Origin: Parasphingopyxis lamellibrachiae
GTDB lineage: Bacteria; Pseudomonadota; Alphaproteobacteria; Sphingomonadales; Sphingomonadaceae
DNA: 64,000 bases
NCBI RefSeq assembly: GCF_003385775.1
Contig: NZ_QRDP01000004.1
Span: forward strand, 1,349,763 to 1,413,762
Direction of reading: 5' to 3'
The position numbers were made by a program, and so were the translations under genes. Under the pieces are notes generated by a model that had not been told where the DNA came from, ran no database searches, and saw nothing but the letters and a program-made list of their open reading frames with translations. Below, piece after piece: positions 53,481 through 64,000 of the stretch; the stretch's first letter is position 1; the number at the start of each line of letters is the position of its first letter.

Positions 53481-53505
53481 GGGCTGTCCTCTGGGAGGGC
53501 AGCCC
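53481..53505 (+). other. Hairpin after rpmA
   Basis: GGGCTG pairs with CAGCCC, extended by CCT with AGG. There is no T-run, so it is not a terminator by itself. It may stabilise the mRNA 3' end. Confidence 0.5.
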
Positions 53506-53532
53506 GATGGTTCCGGAAACGGGGCCGATTGA

Positions 53533-53563
53533 GGGAGACGGGCTGACCCGGTCTCCCTTTTTT
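53533..53563 (+). terminator. Rho-independent terminator after rplU-rpmA
   Basis: GGGAGAC pairs with GTCTCCC, extended by GGG with CCC around a CTGA loop with one bulged G, followed by TTTTTT. It separates the ribosomal genes from the acetyltransferase gene. Confidence 0.88.
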
Positions 53564-53631
53564 ATTGTCTCCCTCATATAATCGTCATCGAACGCGCCTA
53601 AGGGCTCGTTGGGGGCGACATGGAGAGAGAC

Positions 53632-54180
53632 ATGTTCGCGGTTACTAAGAGACTGTTGTTGAGACCTGGCTGGGCAGAGGACGCCCCTGCCCTCGCCAAA
53701 GCGGTCGACGATGAGAGAATTGCGCGGAATACCGCCCGGATACCTTGGCCCTACACCCAGAAGGATGCGGAGGAGTATCTCGCACGCGAGCAGGAATCGG
53801 AATATCCAAACTTCCAGATCATTGACCGGACAGTCGATCCGGTTCGCCTGATCGGGAGAATCGGCTTCATGGAAGGCGAGGGCGCGCCAGAGTTTGGCTA
53901 TTGGATACGGCCCGACAGCTGGAATCAGGGCTATGCGACGGAGGCAGCGAAGGCCGCCCTTGCTGCGGTTCGATCATCGCTGGGCTATAACCGGATCATT
54001 GCCGGGCATTTCGTCGATAATCCGGCATCGGGCCGGGTGCTCGAAAAGCTGGGTTTCAGGCGGATCGGCCAATATACGCGGCGCTTCTCTCTCGCGCGCG
54101 GTTACGATGTCGAATGCGAAATGTTCGAATCCGTGGAGGAAGACATGGCGCTTAGCGCTCCATCCGCCCTCGCTGCGTGA
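53632..54180 (+). CDS. GNAT acetyltransferase (RimJ/RimL-like)
   Basis: This protein of 182 residues from ATG 53632 (MFAVTKRLLLRPGW) has GGAGAGA upstream. ATG 53620 is an alternative four codons earlier. The FGYWIRPDSWNQGYATEAAKAAL segment is typical of RimJ/RimL-type GNAT enzymes that acetylate protein N-termini or small molecules. It lies beside the rplU-rpmA operon. The acceptor is unknown. Confidence 0.88.
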   Translation: MFAVTKRLLLRPGWAEDAPALAKAVDDERIARNTARIPWPYTQKDAEEYLAREQESEYPNFQIIDRTVDPVRLIGRIGFMEGEGAPEFGYWIRPDSWNQGYATEAAKAALAAVRSSLGYNRIIAGHFVDNPASGRVLEKLGFRRIGQYTRRFSLARGYDVECEMFESVEEDMALSAPSALAA

Positions 54181-54196
54181 AAGCCGTCCATATGCG

Positions 54197-54229
54197 CGGG
54201 TCATGTGCCGGAAAACGGCGCATGACCCG
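54197..54229. terminator. Strong hairpin between convergent genes
   Basis: A 14 bp stem (CGGGTCATGTGCCG with its complement, one G-T pair) and a GAAAA loop sit between the convergent acetyltransferase and hydrolase genes. There is no long T-run, so it probably works as a shared, weaker bidirectional terminator. Confidence 0.65.
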
Positions 54230-54234
54230 GTATC

Positions 54235-55101
54235 CTACGCGGCGACCGCTTCCCTGTTCTCAGGCAGCAGCGCATCGACATAATCGCTGTCCGCAAGCCG
54301 GATCAGCGCGCGGTCGTCATGGTTCCACGGATGGAAACCCGGCAGGAAATAGGCCAGCCAAGGCTTGAGCGCGCGGCGAAGCTGGCCCGGACGCCCCCAC
54401 AGATACCAGTTGATCCGCGCCAGTGCCCGCCAGCCGGTGATGCCGTCCTGGGCAAGCAGCGTACGCATGCCGCGAACCCGCTTGGGCCAGAACATCATGG
54501 TCACGAGCAGCATGACGCGCGCCTTGACCTTCCAGCGTTGCCAGCGGGACCAGTCTTTGGTCGCGTGGAGCCAGGTGTCATAGGCAACGCCCTTATGCTC
54601 GATCTCTTCGATCGCATGCCAGCGCCACAGATCGCCCCATTCCTGGTCAGCGCCATGGAGCAGATCTTTGTAATGCAGGAACTGGTGTGCGAGAATCGCC
54701 GTATAATGTTCGAGCGCCATGGTAACGCACAGATCGATAATGGCTGGGCGGTCCTTGGTTTTTTCCATCGATTCCTCGACGGTCTTCTCAAGTTCCGAGA
54801 TATCGTAGCCGGTTTCGGTAACCTTGCGGTTGAAGGCCACATGCTCCCGCGTGTGCATCACTTCCTGCTGCACGAATGCACGGATTTCGCGTGCGAGCCG
54901 CGGGGATACGCCCTCGCGATGCGCTTTCACCGCTTCGATGAAATAGGCCTCGCCGCGCGGAAAAGTGACGGACAGCGCATTATAGAAAGCTGTGGCAACC
55001 GGATCATTGTTCATCCACCAGCGCTTCTGCTGGATATCCCGCCCGAACCGGCGGTCGCGCGGGGTTATCTCAAGGTCGACAGGTGTCTTGTCTTTGGCCA
55101 T
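54235..55101 (-). CDS. Predicted metal-dependent hydrolase, ferritin-like (PF10118-type)
   Basis: This 288-residue protein of the predicted metal-dependent hydrolase family contains repeated Glu/His helices: RGEAYFIEAVKAH, QQEVMHTREH, LEHYTAI and WHAIEEIEHKGVAYD. They look like a di-iron or similar metal site in a helical bundle. It is divergent from the TetR gene at 55150, with only 48 bp between starts, so the TetR protein probably controls it. Its reaction is unknown. Lipid or hydrophobic substrates are likely, because these proteins often occur with TetR regulators in lipid-metabolism settings. Confidence 0.83.
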   Translation of the reverse strand: MAKDKTPVDLEITPRDRRFGRDIQQKRWWMNNDPVATAFYNALSVTFPRGEAYFIEAVKAHREGVSPRLAREIRAFVQQEVMHTREHVAFNRKVTETGYDISELEKTVEESMEKTKDRPAIIDLCVTMALEHYTAILAHQFLHYKDLLHGADQEWGDLWRWHAIEEIEHKGVAYDTWLHATKDWSRWQRWKVKARVMLLVTMMFWPKRVRGMRTLLAQDGITGWRALARINWYLWGRPGQLRRALKPWLAYFLPGFHPWNHDDRALIRLADSDYVDALLPENREAVAA

Positions 55102-55149
55102 GGTGCGACTCCATTGAATTTATTCAGCATCTGAAGGCTACTTACATCG

Positions 55150-55743
55150 ATGTCAATAGTGAGAAAGCGCCTCACGCCAGAGCAGAGTAGAACGGCAGCA
55201 TTGCAGGCGGCGCGCGAGATATTGATCGAAGCCGGACCACAGGCCGTAACCCTGAAGGCGGTGGCCGGGCGCATCGGGCGGACCCATGCCAATCTGCTGC
55301 ACCATTTCGGATCGGCATCCGGCCTACAGCGCGAGCTGGCCCGGACGCTCGCGGAGAACGTTTGCACCTCAATCGGAGCCGTTGTGCTCAAGGCGCGCGC
55401 GGGAGAGAGCGAGCCACGCGAAATCGTCGACCTTACCTTCGACGCGTTCGACAAGGAGGGCGCTGGCGCCCTTGCAAGCTGGATGATTCTCACCGGCAAT
55501 GAAGACGCTCTCAACCCGATCGTCGAAACGATACACAATCTGGTGGATCAACTCGGCGAAGGACATGACGATCTGCCGATGCACAAGGACACGCTCGGCC
55601 TGGTATTGTGGGCAATGGGCGATGCCCTGCTGGGCGGCGCCCTGGCCAAATCGCTCGGCCTGCCGCGCGAAACGGCGCGCGACATGGCAACCGAGCAACT
55701 GAGCGCATCCCGCGCATCCTACGGTTTCGCAAACGACCAATAA
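55150..55743 (+). CDS. TetR-family transcriptional regulator
   Basis: This 197-residue TetR regulator has the helix-turn-helix region AAREILIEAGPQAVTLKAVAGRIGRTHANLLHHFGSASGL. It is transcribed away from the PF10118-type hydrolase gene, with a 48 bp shared region that must hold both promoters. Local repression of that gene and of itself is the natural inference. The ligand is unknown. Confidence 0.9.
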   Translation: MSIVRKRLTPEQSRTAALQAAREILIEAGPQAVTLKAVAGRIGRTHANLLHHFGSASGLQRELARTLAENVCTSIGAVVLKARAGESEPREIVDLTFDAFDKEGAGALASWMILTGNEDALNPIVETIHNLVDQLGEGHDDLPMHKDTLGLVLWAMGDALLGGALAKSLGLPRETARDMATEQLSASRASYGFANDQ

Positions 55744-55797
55744 TTCGAATCGCGTTCGCTAGCTCTAGCGGCAGGCAGTGCGAGTCCCTACACATAA

Positions 55798-57955
<2,158 letters not shown>

Positions 57956-57959
<4 letters not shown>

Positions 57960-58867
57960 GCGTCTATGCGGTCACTGGTGGCACCGGTTTCGTCGGCCGC
58001 CAATTGCTGTCGCTGGCGGTTGGCGCGGGCCATCGCGTACAGGCCCTGACCCGCACGGAGCGGCCTGCCTGCGACGATGTGGACTGGATTCCGGGCACAT
58101 TGGGAGATCGCGAAAGTCTCCATGACCTGTCGCAAGACGCAGACGCCGTCATCCATATTGCGGGCGCAATCCGGGCGGCCGATCGCTCCGGTTTCGAGGC
58201 CCCCAACATCGCCGGCACGCAAAATATGGTCGATGCAGCGCGCAGGGCCGGGGTCAGCCGATTTATCCATATATCCTCGCTCACCGCCCGCGAACCCAAT
58301 GTCTCCGACTATGGCTGGTCCAAGGCCGAGTCCGAAAAGATTGTGCGGGACTCCGGCCTCGACTGGACGATCATCCGTCCGCCGGCGGTCTATGGTCCAG
58401 GAGATCGCGAAACGCTCGAGCTGTTTGCCATGGCAAGGCGCGGCCTGGTGATCCTGCCGCCAAAAGGCCGGACGTCGCTGATTCATGTCGAGGACCTGTG
58501 CCGCCTCATCCTAGCGACGATCGCGTCGGACGCGACCATCGGCGCGTTCTACGAACCCGATGACGGGACGCGCAACGGCCTCTGCCATGTCGAATTCGCC
58601 CATGCGCTGGGCCGCGCCGTCGATCGATCGGTCAGGGCAGTATCGATGCCCGCGCCTCTCGTACGGCTCGGCGCGCGTTTGGACCGCCTGTTCCGAGGCG
58701 AAAACGCAAAGCTCACGCCCGACCGGGCCCGCTATTTCTGCCACTCAGACTGGGTTGCGAACCCCGCGCTCACGCCTCCGGCAGACATGTGGGTGCCCTC
58801 GATTCCGTATGAAGCCGGGCTTGCCGACACGGCCCGATGGTATCGCGAACAGGGTTGGCTGCGGTAG
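57956..58867 (+). CDS. NAD-dependent epimerase/dehydratase-like protein (extended SDR)
   Basis: This extended SDR of 303 residues has a TGGTGFVG cofactor motif. The usual YxxxK reads YGWSK. The start is a TTG at 57956 that overlaps the proB stop (TTGA), so it is translationally coupled. Family members act on nucleotide sugars or on lipid and quinone assembly (NDUFA9-like). The exact role is unknown. Confidence 0.86.
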
Positions 58868-58887
58868 TCGAACGGCCCTCGCGGCCA

Positions 58888-60579
58888 TCATGTTGGGGAG
58901 AGATTCGCCTGCATCAATATTCTCGTCGGACACCGGCCTGACTGGTAGGTAGCCGCAACGGCGTCAAGGACCGCTCCTGCATCGGGCCGGATTCCGGCGT
59001 CTTCCCAGTCGAAGAAAATGAGGTACGGGCCAGACTCGCATGGCGGGGGCGGCGGCGCACCGGCCTGGCGTTGCTGCACCCTGTCCGTTTGTGCGGACGT
59101 GTCCGGGCCGAAAGTGATTTCTATCCTCCGGGCTTGCTGATCCCTGACGCCGTCGGCGGTGGAGACGCCTGCAAGGCTCTCGGTAACTATCGAGGTGGAT
59201 ATGTCGCTTGCGGCCACGCCCCGCGCAACCAGATAGGAGCGCGCGCTCGAGAGCCTGTTTCGGGCCAGCGACATGGCCAGCCTTTGTCGCCGCTCGCCTT
59301 CCGTTTCCTGCGGCGCTTCTTCCACTGTCTCGACATTCTCTTCGCCAGCACTTTCTCCGTCTTCGCCCTCTTCCAGCGGCGCATCTTCTCCGTTGACGGC
59401 CAGCGCCATCTGTTCCTGAAATTCCTCATAGGCAGACCGTGCGCAGCCGGTGGTCTCGCATCTGTTTCGCTGCCGGATCATGGCGTTCTGGGCAATATCG
59501 AGCATCGTCCTCAATTGTTCGTCGGCACCCTCGCGCATTTCCCCGAATTGCTCTGCGGTTTGGCGGTCGAGCGCGCGAAGCTCTTCGCTATCGCAGACGA
59601 TTTGCTCGCCCGGATCGCCGATCGCCTCGCAATCGATCGCGAAAGGCGTTTCATCCGTCGCCTCGCCGGCTGTTTCGGCTGCGACCTCCCGCGCGTCGTT
59701 TTGCGCGCCGGTGAACGGCCACAGAAATAGCAGCAATATAACCGCCAGCGCCGCTCCGACCGCAGCCCGTTGCCAAATTGTCGTCCGTTCCGCGATTTCG
59801 CGCGCGCGGGCCCAGAAAATATGTGCACGGCGATCGTCGCCATTTTTTCGATCTTCGAAGGGTTCGGAGTCCGCCGGCCGGCGGGGAGGCTCGGCAGGGA
59901 TCGCCGCTCCGGTTGCGGTCCTTTGCGCGTGCACGTCCGCCGCAGTATCGCTCTCGGCCTCCTCTTCCTCCTGTACGGGGATGTCCGAACTGGCGCCCCC
60001 GGATTCGGCGCCGGGAATTTTCCGGCCGCCGGGCACACGGCCGCTGCCTTGCGGCATGGCCATATGCAACGCCTTGAGGCGGCCTTCGGCGACCGGCACC
60101 AATGGAACGTCTGCAAACCGATCAATCCATGACTGCCAGCGTCCGGCATCGGCCGATTGCTCGCAGCGGACGAAATCGCCGAGCCCTGGCCGCCCTACGA
60201 GGCCGCCGATCCTGTCGGTAACCCGCGCCCATTCCTCGCTGCCTCTGATCGAATCCGTTTCGAACAGGTCGACTGTCTGCACCGATGCAAATTCGAGCGG
60301 CAAGATACAGTCGTCGAGACGGACCGCGGCAAGCCGGTTGCCCTGTTTCCCGAGGCGCGCCTCCGCGCGAACCCAATCGCTTTCCTTGGCGCGACGGGAC
60401 CACAGCACCAGAATCGCTTTGGCCCGTTGGACTTCGCGCTCAATCTCCCGATCGAAGGACGTGCCGGGATCGATATGCGCATCGAACCATACCGAGAGCC
60501 GCAGGTCGAGCAGCGCGTTATAGATGGCGATACAGCGGTTTCGTTCTTCGCGCTTATAGCTGATGAAGACATCGGTCAT
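58888..60579 (-). CDS. Membrane-anchored TIR-domain protein with LprI-like and permuted OmpA-like domains
   Basis: The product has 563 residues from ATG 60579 (MTDVFISYKREERNR). The frame upstream to 60993 covers the divergent ACP gene and is rejected. Residues 1-130 form a TIR domain, with Glu73 in SDWVRAEARLG at the position of the NADase Glu. A Pro/Glu-rich linker follows, then a membrane helix at about 273-289. Residues 317-385 resemble the Cys-containing LprI/DUF1311 lysozyme-inhibitor domain. Residues 435-492 match the second half of OmpA-like domains (ARSYLVARGVAASDIS...TADGVRDQQARRIEITFG), and residues 516-560 match the first half (PYLIFFDWEDAGIRPDAGAVLD). The halves are thus in reversed order. 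A cytoplasmic effector joined to a periplasmic sensor is inferred. Confidence 0.8.
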   Translation of the reverse strand: MTDVFISYKREERNRCIAIYNALLDLRLSVWFDAHIDPGTSFDREIEREVQRAKAILVLWSRRAKESDWVRAEARLGKQGNRLAAVRLDDCILPLEFASVQTVDLFETDSIRGSEEWARVTDRIGGLVGRPGLGDFVRCEQSADAGRWQSWIDRFADVPLVPVAEGRLKALHMAMPQGSGRVPGGRKIPGAESGGASSDIPVQEEEEAESDTAADVHAQRTATGAAIPAEPPRRPADSEPFEDRKNGDDRRAHIFWARAREIAERTTIWQRAAVGAALAVILLLFLWPFTGAQNDAREVAAETAGEATDETPFAIDCEAIGDPGEQIVCDSEELRALDRQTAEQFGEMREGADEQLRTMLDIAQNAMIRQRNRCETTGCARSAYEEFQEQMALAVNGEDAPLEEGEDGESAGEENVETVEEAPQETEGERRQRLAMSLARNRLSSARSYLVARGVAASDISTSIVTESLAGVSTADGVRDQQARRIEITFGPDTSAQTDRVQQRQAGAPPPPPCESGPYLIFFDWEDAGIRPDAGAVLDAVAATYQSGRCPTRILMQANLSPT

Positions 60580-60717
60580 TATGGTTGGCCCCCCGCCCGA
60601 ATCGGTTGCATACCATCGAACCGAGCCGAGTTCCAAAACGCCGCCGTCGTCATCGCTTTGCCGTTTTACCGCCGCATTCCCTTGGCAAGCCATTTTGATA
60701 CATTTTAGGGATGCTTT

Positions 60718-60960
60718 ATGACTGACCGCGCGACGACCTTCGCTTCCGTGGAAGCGTTGATAGAACCATTCAACGCCAAAGGTGTGGAGCTTGGAGAGAG
60801 CACGACCTTTGCTGGCGATCTGGAATGGGACAGCTTGACAGTAATGGACTTTGTGGCCTCGATTGAAGACGAGTTCGACATCGTCATCACCATGAACCAG
60901 CAAGCCGAAATCGAGACCGTTGGCCAACTTGTTGACGCCGTCGAGGAGTCGAAAGAATGA
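60718..60960 (+). CDS. Acyl carrier protein for sphingolipid synthesis
   Basis: This 80-residue ACP has the phosphopantetheine site DLEWDSLTVMDFV (Ser39). It overlaps the serine palmitoyltransferase start by 4 bp. In Sphingomonas and Caulobacter the paired ACP delivers the acyl chain to that enzyme. Confidence 0.93.
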   Translation: MTDRATTFASVEALIEPFNAKGVELGESTTFAGDLEWDSLTVMDFVASIEDEFDIVITMNQQAEIETVGQLVDAVEESKE

Positions 60961-62210
60961 CGGTAACGACCGAGCATGCAACCACCCCGGCAACCGAAGA
61001 GCCGAAAGCCGCGGATCTGTTTGCCAAATTCGCGCCCCTGATCCGGGAACGCGATACCCTGCTGGAAACCGGTGTACGTGATCCGTTCGCTATCGTCATG
61101 GACGAAGTCAAATCGCCAACCGAGGCGGTTATCGACGGCAAGGACACGATCCTGCTCGGTACCTACAATTATATGGGCATGACTTTCGACCCGGACGTGA
61201 TCGCGGCAGGCAAGGAGGCGCTGGAGAAATTCGGTGCCGGCACAACCGGAAGCCGCGTCCTCAATGGCACGTATCAGGGCCATAAGGCGTGTGAGGAAGC
61301 GCTGGAGGAATTTTACGGGATGGACCATGCGATGGTCTTTTCCACCGGTTACCAAGCCAATCTCGGCATTGTTTCAACGCTGGCCGGCAAGGGCGATTAT
61401 GTGATCCTCGATGCCGACAGCCACGCATCCATCTATGACGGCTGCTTTCTCGGCAACGCAGATATCGTGCGGTTCCGCCACAACAATCCCGAAAACCTCG
61501 AAAAACGCCTTGCCAAGCTCCCCCCAGAGGCGGGCAAGCTGGTCGTTCTTGAAGGCGTGTATTCCATGCTTGGCGACATCGCGCCGCTCGACATCATGGT
61601 ACCCATCGCCAAGAAATATGGCGCGATGGTACTGGTCGACGAAGCGCATTCGATGGGCTTTTTCGGCGAACATGGCCGCGGCGTAGCTGAAGCTCAAGGC
61701 GTGATGGACCAGGTCGATTTCATCATCGGCACATTCTCGAAAAGCGTCGGCACTGTCGGCGGCTTCTGCGTCTCGAACCATCCGCAAACGGATTTCCTGC
61801 GGCTTGTCTGCCGCCCTTATACCTTCACGGCTTCGCTCCCGCCCTCGGTCGTGGCTACCGCGACAACGTCGATTCGCAAGCTGATGTATGCAGGGAATAA
61901 GCGTGCTCATCTGTGGGAAAACAGCAAAAGGCTCCATAAGGGGCTGCGGAATCTCGGCTTTACGCTCGCAACGGAAGAACCGGAAAGTGCGATTCTCGCC
62001 GTTCTGCTTCCCGATCAGGAAAAAGCGGTGCGCATGTGGCAGGCGCTGCTGGAACAGGGCCTGTATGTGAACATGGCGCGCCCACCGGCAACCCCGGCCG
62101 GCGTCTATCTGCTCAGATGCTCGCTATGCGCAGAACACACTGCCGAGCAGGTTGAACAGATTCTCGACATGTTCGAGGCGGCGGGCAAGGCCACGGGATC
62201 GATTTCGTAG
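60957..62210 (+). CDS. spt: Serine palmitoyltransferase
   Basis: This is a PLP-dependent alpha-oxoamine synthase of 417 residues that condenses serine with a palmitoyl thioester, the first step of sphingolipid synthesis. The PLP Lys262 lies in GTFSKSVGTVGGF, the ring-stacking His156 in DADSHASIYDG, and the GTTGSRVLNGTYQGH segment is conserved. It is homodimeric and soluble in sphingomonads. The ACP gene overlap and close similarity to the Sphingomonas enzyme make it preferable to KBL or BioF. Confidence 0.92.
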   Translation: MTVTTEHATTPATEEPKAADLFAKFAPLIRERDTLLETGVRDPFAIVMDEVKSPTEAVIDGKDTILLGTYNYMGMTFDPDVIAAGKEALEKFGAGTTGSRVLNGTYQGHKACEEALEEFYGMDHAMVFSTGYQANLGIVSTLAGKGDYVILDADSHASIYDGCFLGNADIVRFRHNNPENLEKRLAKLPPEAGKLVVLEGVYSMLGDIAPLDIMVPIAKKYGAMVLVDEAHSMGFFGEHGRGVAEAQGVMDQVDFIIGTFSKSVGTVGGFCVSNHPQTDFLRLVCRPYTFTASLPPSVVATATTSIRKLMYAGNKRAHLWENSKRLHKGLRNLGFTLATEEPESAILAVLLPDQEKAVRMWQALLEQGLYVNMARPPATPAGVYLLRCSLCAEHTAEQVEQILDMFEAAGKATGSIS

Positions 62211-62300
62211 CATTTCGCAGGCTCAACCGATCCTGATCGGAGGACGAATGCAACTGTCCTGCTATCCCGCACCGCCTGAACGCTGTATAGTCGCGGCGCT

Positions 62301-64000
62301 ATGACAGAGGGATTGGAACGGACGAGCGGGTTCGATTCTTCCGGCAATGAAGTTTGGGGTAGCGGACTCGCCAGCGCGGCGGCGCTTGTGCTTGCAGTGC
62401 TGTTCGCGGCGCTCATCTATCTCGTCACCGAATCTAACAATGAGCGTGACGCCGCGGCGCGAAGCGAACGGCAGAGTTTCGAAATCATCATGACTGCGCG
62501 GAGCATCGAGCAGTCGATTGCGCGATCGGAAGCGGCGCTTGGCAGGTTCATTATCAACGGCGACGAAATTCCGGCGACACTGTATCGCAACGAATGGCGC
62601 GAAGCCGGTCGGCAGATTGAGCAACTCCAGCGTATTCTTCGCAGAAACCCGTCGCAAGCGGCGAGAGCGGAAGCGCTTGAAACGCTGTATATCGACTATG
62701 GAAGCGAGCTTGTCGTAGCCGCTCGCTTGGCGGCCACCGGAGAAAATTTCGATGCCCTTGCGCGATACAACAGCGTTGCGAACAGCCAGAATGGCGTGTC
62801 GGCGATCCGGACTCTCGAACAGATAACCGAACAGGAACGGGAATTGCTCAGCGAACGTTCGGCTGCCCGCATCGAAACCAACGATCGCGCCCGCCTGCTG
62901 GCGACATTGCTGACGGTAGCGGGGATTATCCTCGCCTTCGCGGCCCTGTTTCTCGCCTACACGACCGTCCAGGCGTTCCGCCAACGATCGCACGCCGATC
63001 AGCGTGCGGATGAACTGGAAGATGCGGTCGCCCGGCGCACCGCTGAGCTTGAGGCGCTGAACGCCCAGCTGCGCGCCGAGATGGCCGAACGCGCAGCGGC
63101 CGAAGAGAAACTGAACCAGGTCCAGAAACTGGAAGCCGTCGGTCAGCTGACAGGCGGAATCGCCCATGATTTCAACAATATGCTGGCGGTCGTCATCGGC
63201 GGTCTCGATCTGGCGAAGCGCAAGCTTCTCAAACAGCCGGACCGCGCCAATGCACATATCGAAAACGCGCTTGAGGGCGCCAATAGGGCGGCCGCCCTTA
63301 CCCGGCGTCTGCTGACCTTCGCACGCGCCGAGCCTTTCCTGCCGGAAGGAACCGACGCCGCTGAACTGATTGCATCCATCACCGATCTCCTCCGCCGTTC
63401 GATCGGCGAACGGGTTTCCGTTTCCATCGTCGCCGATGACGAAGTTTGGCCGGTCTGGGTCGATCCCCACCAGCTGGAAAATGCCGTGCTGAACCTGGCC
63501 GTAAACGCGCGCGACGCGATGGATGGCAAAGGCGAGTTAACAATCGCAATCTGCAACCGGAAGCTCACAGACGGGGAAATCGGCCAGATCCCCTCTGGCG
63601 ACTATCTGCAGATCGCCGTCACGGATACGGGGTGCGGGATGGATGCGGATGTGATCGACCATGTCTTCGAGCCCTTTTTCACGACCAAGCCGGTCGGCAA
63701 GGGCACGGGCCTTGGCCTAAGCCAGATATTCGGCTTTGTCCGTCAATCGGACGGCGATGTCGACATTGATTCAACCCCGGGCGAAGGCACGACCGTGTCG
63801 CTCTTCCTGCCACGCTTCAACGGCGACGTTACAGCCCGCAAACCCGCTTCATCCGGCAACGGATATGTCGGCGACGACAAAGCCAATGGTGCGTGCACCA
63901 TAATCATGGTGGAAGACGATCAGCGTGTACGCAGGTCGACAGCCGCGAGCCTGAAAGAACTCGGCCATACCGTTCTTGCCTGCACCAACGGCCAGACAGC
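62301..64000 (+). CDS. Hybrid sensor histidine kinase, 3'-truncated by the window
   Basis: The gene starts at ATG 62301 and is still open at the window end. Order: membrane helix (about residues 22-42), a periplasmic CHASE3-like helical sensor (to about 195), a second helix (about 198-222), a coiled coil, a HisKA dimerisation domain with phosphoacceptor His289 (GGIAHDFNN), an HATPase domain (NLAVNARDAMDG, DTGCGMD, GKGTGLGLSQ) and the beginning of a receiver domain (IIMVEDDQRVRR) cut off by the end. The signal is unknown. The gene is in the same direction as spt but separated by 90 bp. Confidence 0.92.
   Translation, partial: MTEGLERTSGFDSSGNEVWGSGLASAAALVLAVLFAALIYLVTESNNERDAAARSERQSFEIIMTARSIEQSIARSEAALGRFIINGDEIPATLYRNEWREAGRQIEQLQRILRRNPSQAARAEALETLYIDYGSELVVAARLAATGENFDALARYNSVANSQNGVSAIRTLEQITEQERELLSERSAARIETNDRARLLATLLTVAGIILAFAALFLAYTTVQAFRQRSHADQRADELEDAVARRTAELEALNAQLRAEMAERAAAEEKLNQVQKLEAVGQLTGGIAHDFNNMLAVVIGGLDLAKRKLLKQPDRANAHIENALEGANRAAALTRRLLTFARAEPFLPEGTDAAELIASITDLLRRSIGERVSVSIVADDEVWPVWVDPHQLENAVLNLAVNARDAMDGKGELTIAICNRKLTDGEIGQIPSGDYLQIAVTDTGCGMDADVIDHVFEPFFTTKPVGKGTGLGLSQIFGFVRQSDGDVDIDSTPGEGTTVSLFLPRFNGDVTARKPASSGNGYVGDDKANGACTIIMVEDDQRVRRSTAASLKELGHTVLACTNGQT

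Noticed and set aside
60580-60993. N-terminal extension of the TIR protein to 60993
   Set aside because: It would cover the divergent ACP gene. The TIR fold begins exactly at MTDVFISYKREERNR, 60579.

Overview
This window is a chromosomal segment of an alphaproteobacterium, most likely a member of the Sphingomonadales. The strongest pointer is an acyl carrier protein plus serine palmitoyltransferase pair (60718-62210), the committed step of sphingolipid synthesis. The rplU-rpmA-acetyltransferase-obgE-proB block, the large TonB-dependent receptor and the roughly 60% GC content agree. No insertion sequence, integrase, CRISPR array or rRNA was found. One tRNA gene (Ser, CGA anticodon) is present.

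Layout. (1) 1-7669: a respiratory nitrate reductase operon, narG (5' end outside the window), narH, narJ and narI, followed without gaps by a parvulin-type prolyl isomerase and mobA, which makes the guanylated molybdenum cofactor. (2) 7900-9285: a Tat-exported sulfatase. (3) 9289-41888: a large catabolic cluster of about 28 genes. It contains a Rieske oxygenase, a P450, five acyl-CoA dehydrogenases, four enoyl-CoA hydratase/isomerase-like proteins, four SDR dehydrogenases, two MaoC/FAS1-type hydratases, three thiolase-fold proteins, DUF35 OB-fold proteins, a CoA-transferase, a fused 2-oxoacid:ferredoxin oxidoreductase, an extradiol ring-cleavage dioxygenase, an acyl-CoA ligase, a TetR regulator and a TonB receptor. 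The content resembles pathways that degrade steroids or other polycyclic isoprenoids through CoA esters. The substrate cannot be read from the sequence. (4) 42121-44434: a secreted duplicated protein, tRNA-Ser and hspQ. (5) 44515-52579: lipid and storage genes (alpha/beta hydrolase, WS/DGAT acyltransferase, PHA synthase, PHA depolymerase) mixed with a YcaQ-like glycosylase, an acetyltransferase, a small helix-turn-helix protein and a crotonase. (6) 52703-58867: a housekeeping block (L21, L27, GNAT, ObgE, ProB, a nucleotide-sugar epimerase-like protein) interrupted by a divergent ferritin-like hydrolase/TetR pair. (7) 58888-64000: a TIR-domain membrane protein, the ACP-SPT operon and the start of a hybrid histidine kinase.

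Three observations stand out. First, every intergenic gap of about 90 bp or more inside the catabolic cluster (seven gaps, eight sites) carries a direct hexamer repeat of the form GYGAGY-N5-SYGAGS, always oriented toward the downstream gene. This suggests one regulon controlled by an unseen activator. Second, the protein at 58888-60579 joins a cytoplasmic TIR domain with its catalytic-type Glu to a membrane anchor, an LprI-like domain and an OmpA-like domain whose two halves are in reversed order. Third, two of the three thiolase-fold proteins in the cluster have lost the nucleophilic Cys and are associated with DUF35 domains, which suggests retro-aldol side-chain cleavage instead of thiolysis.
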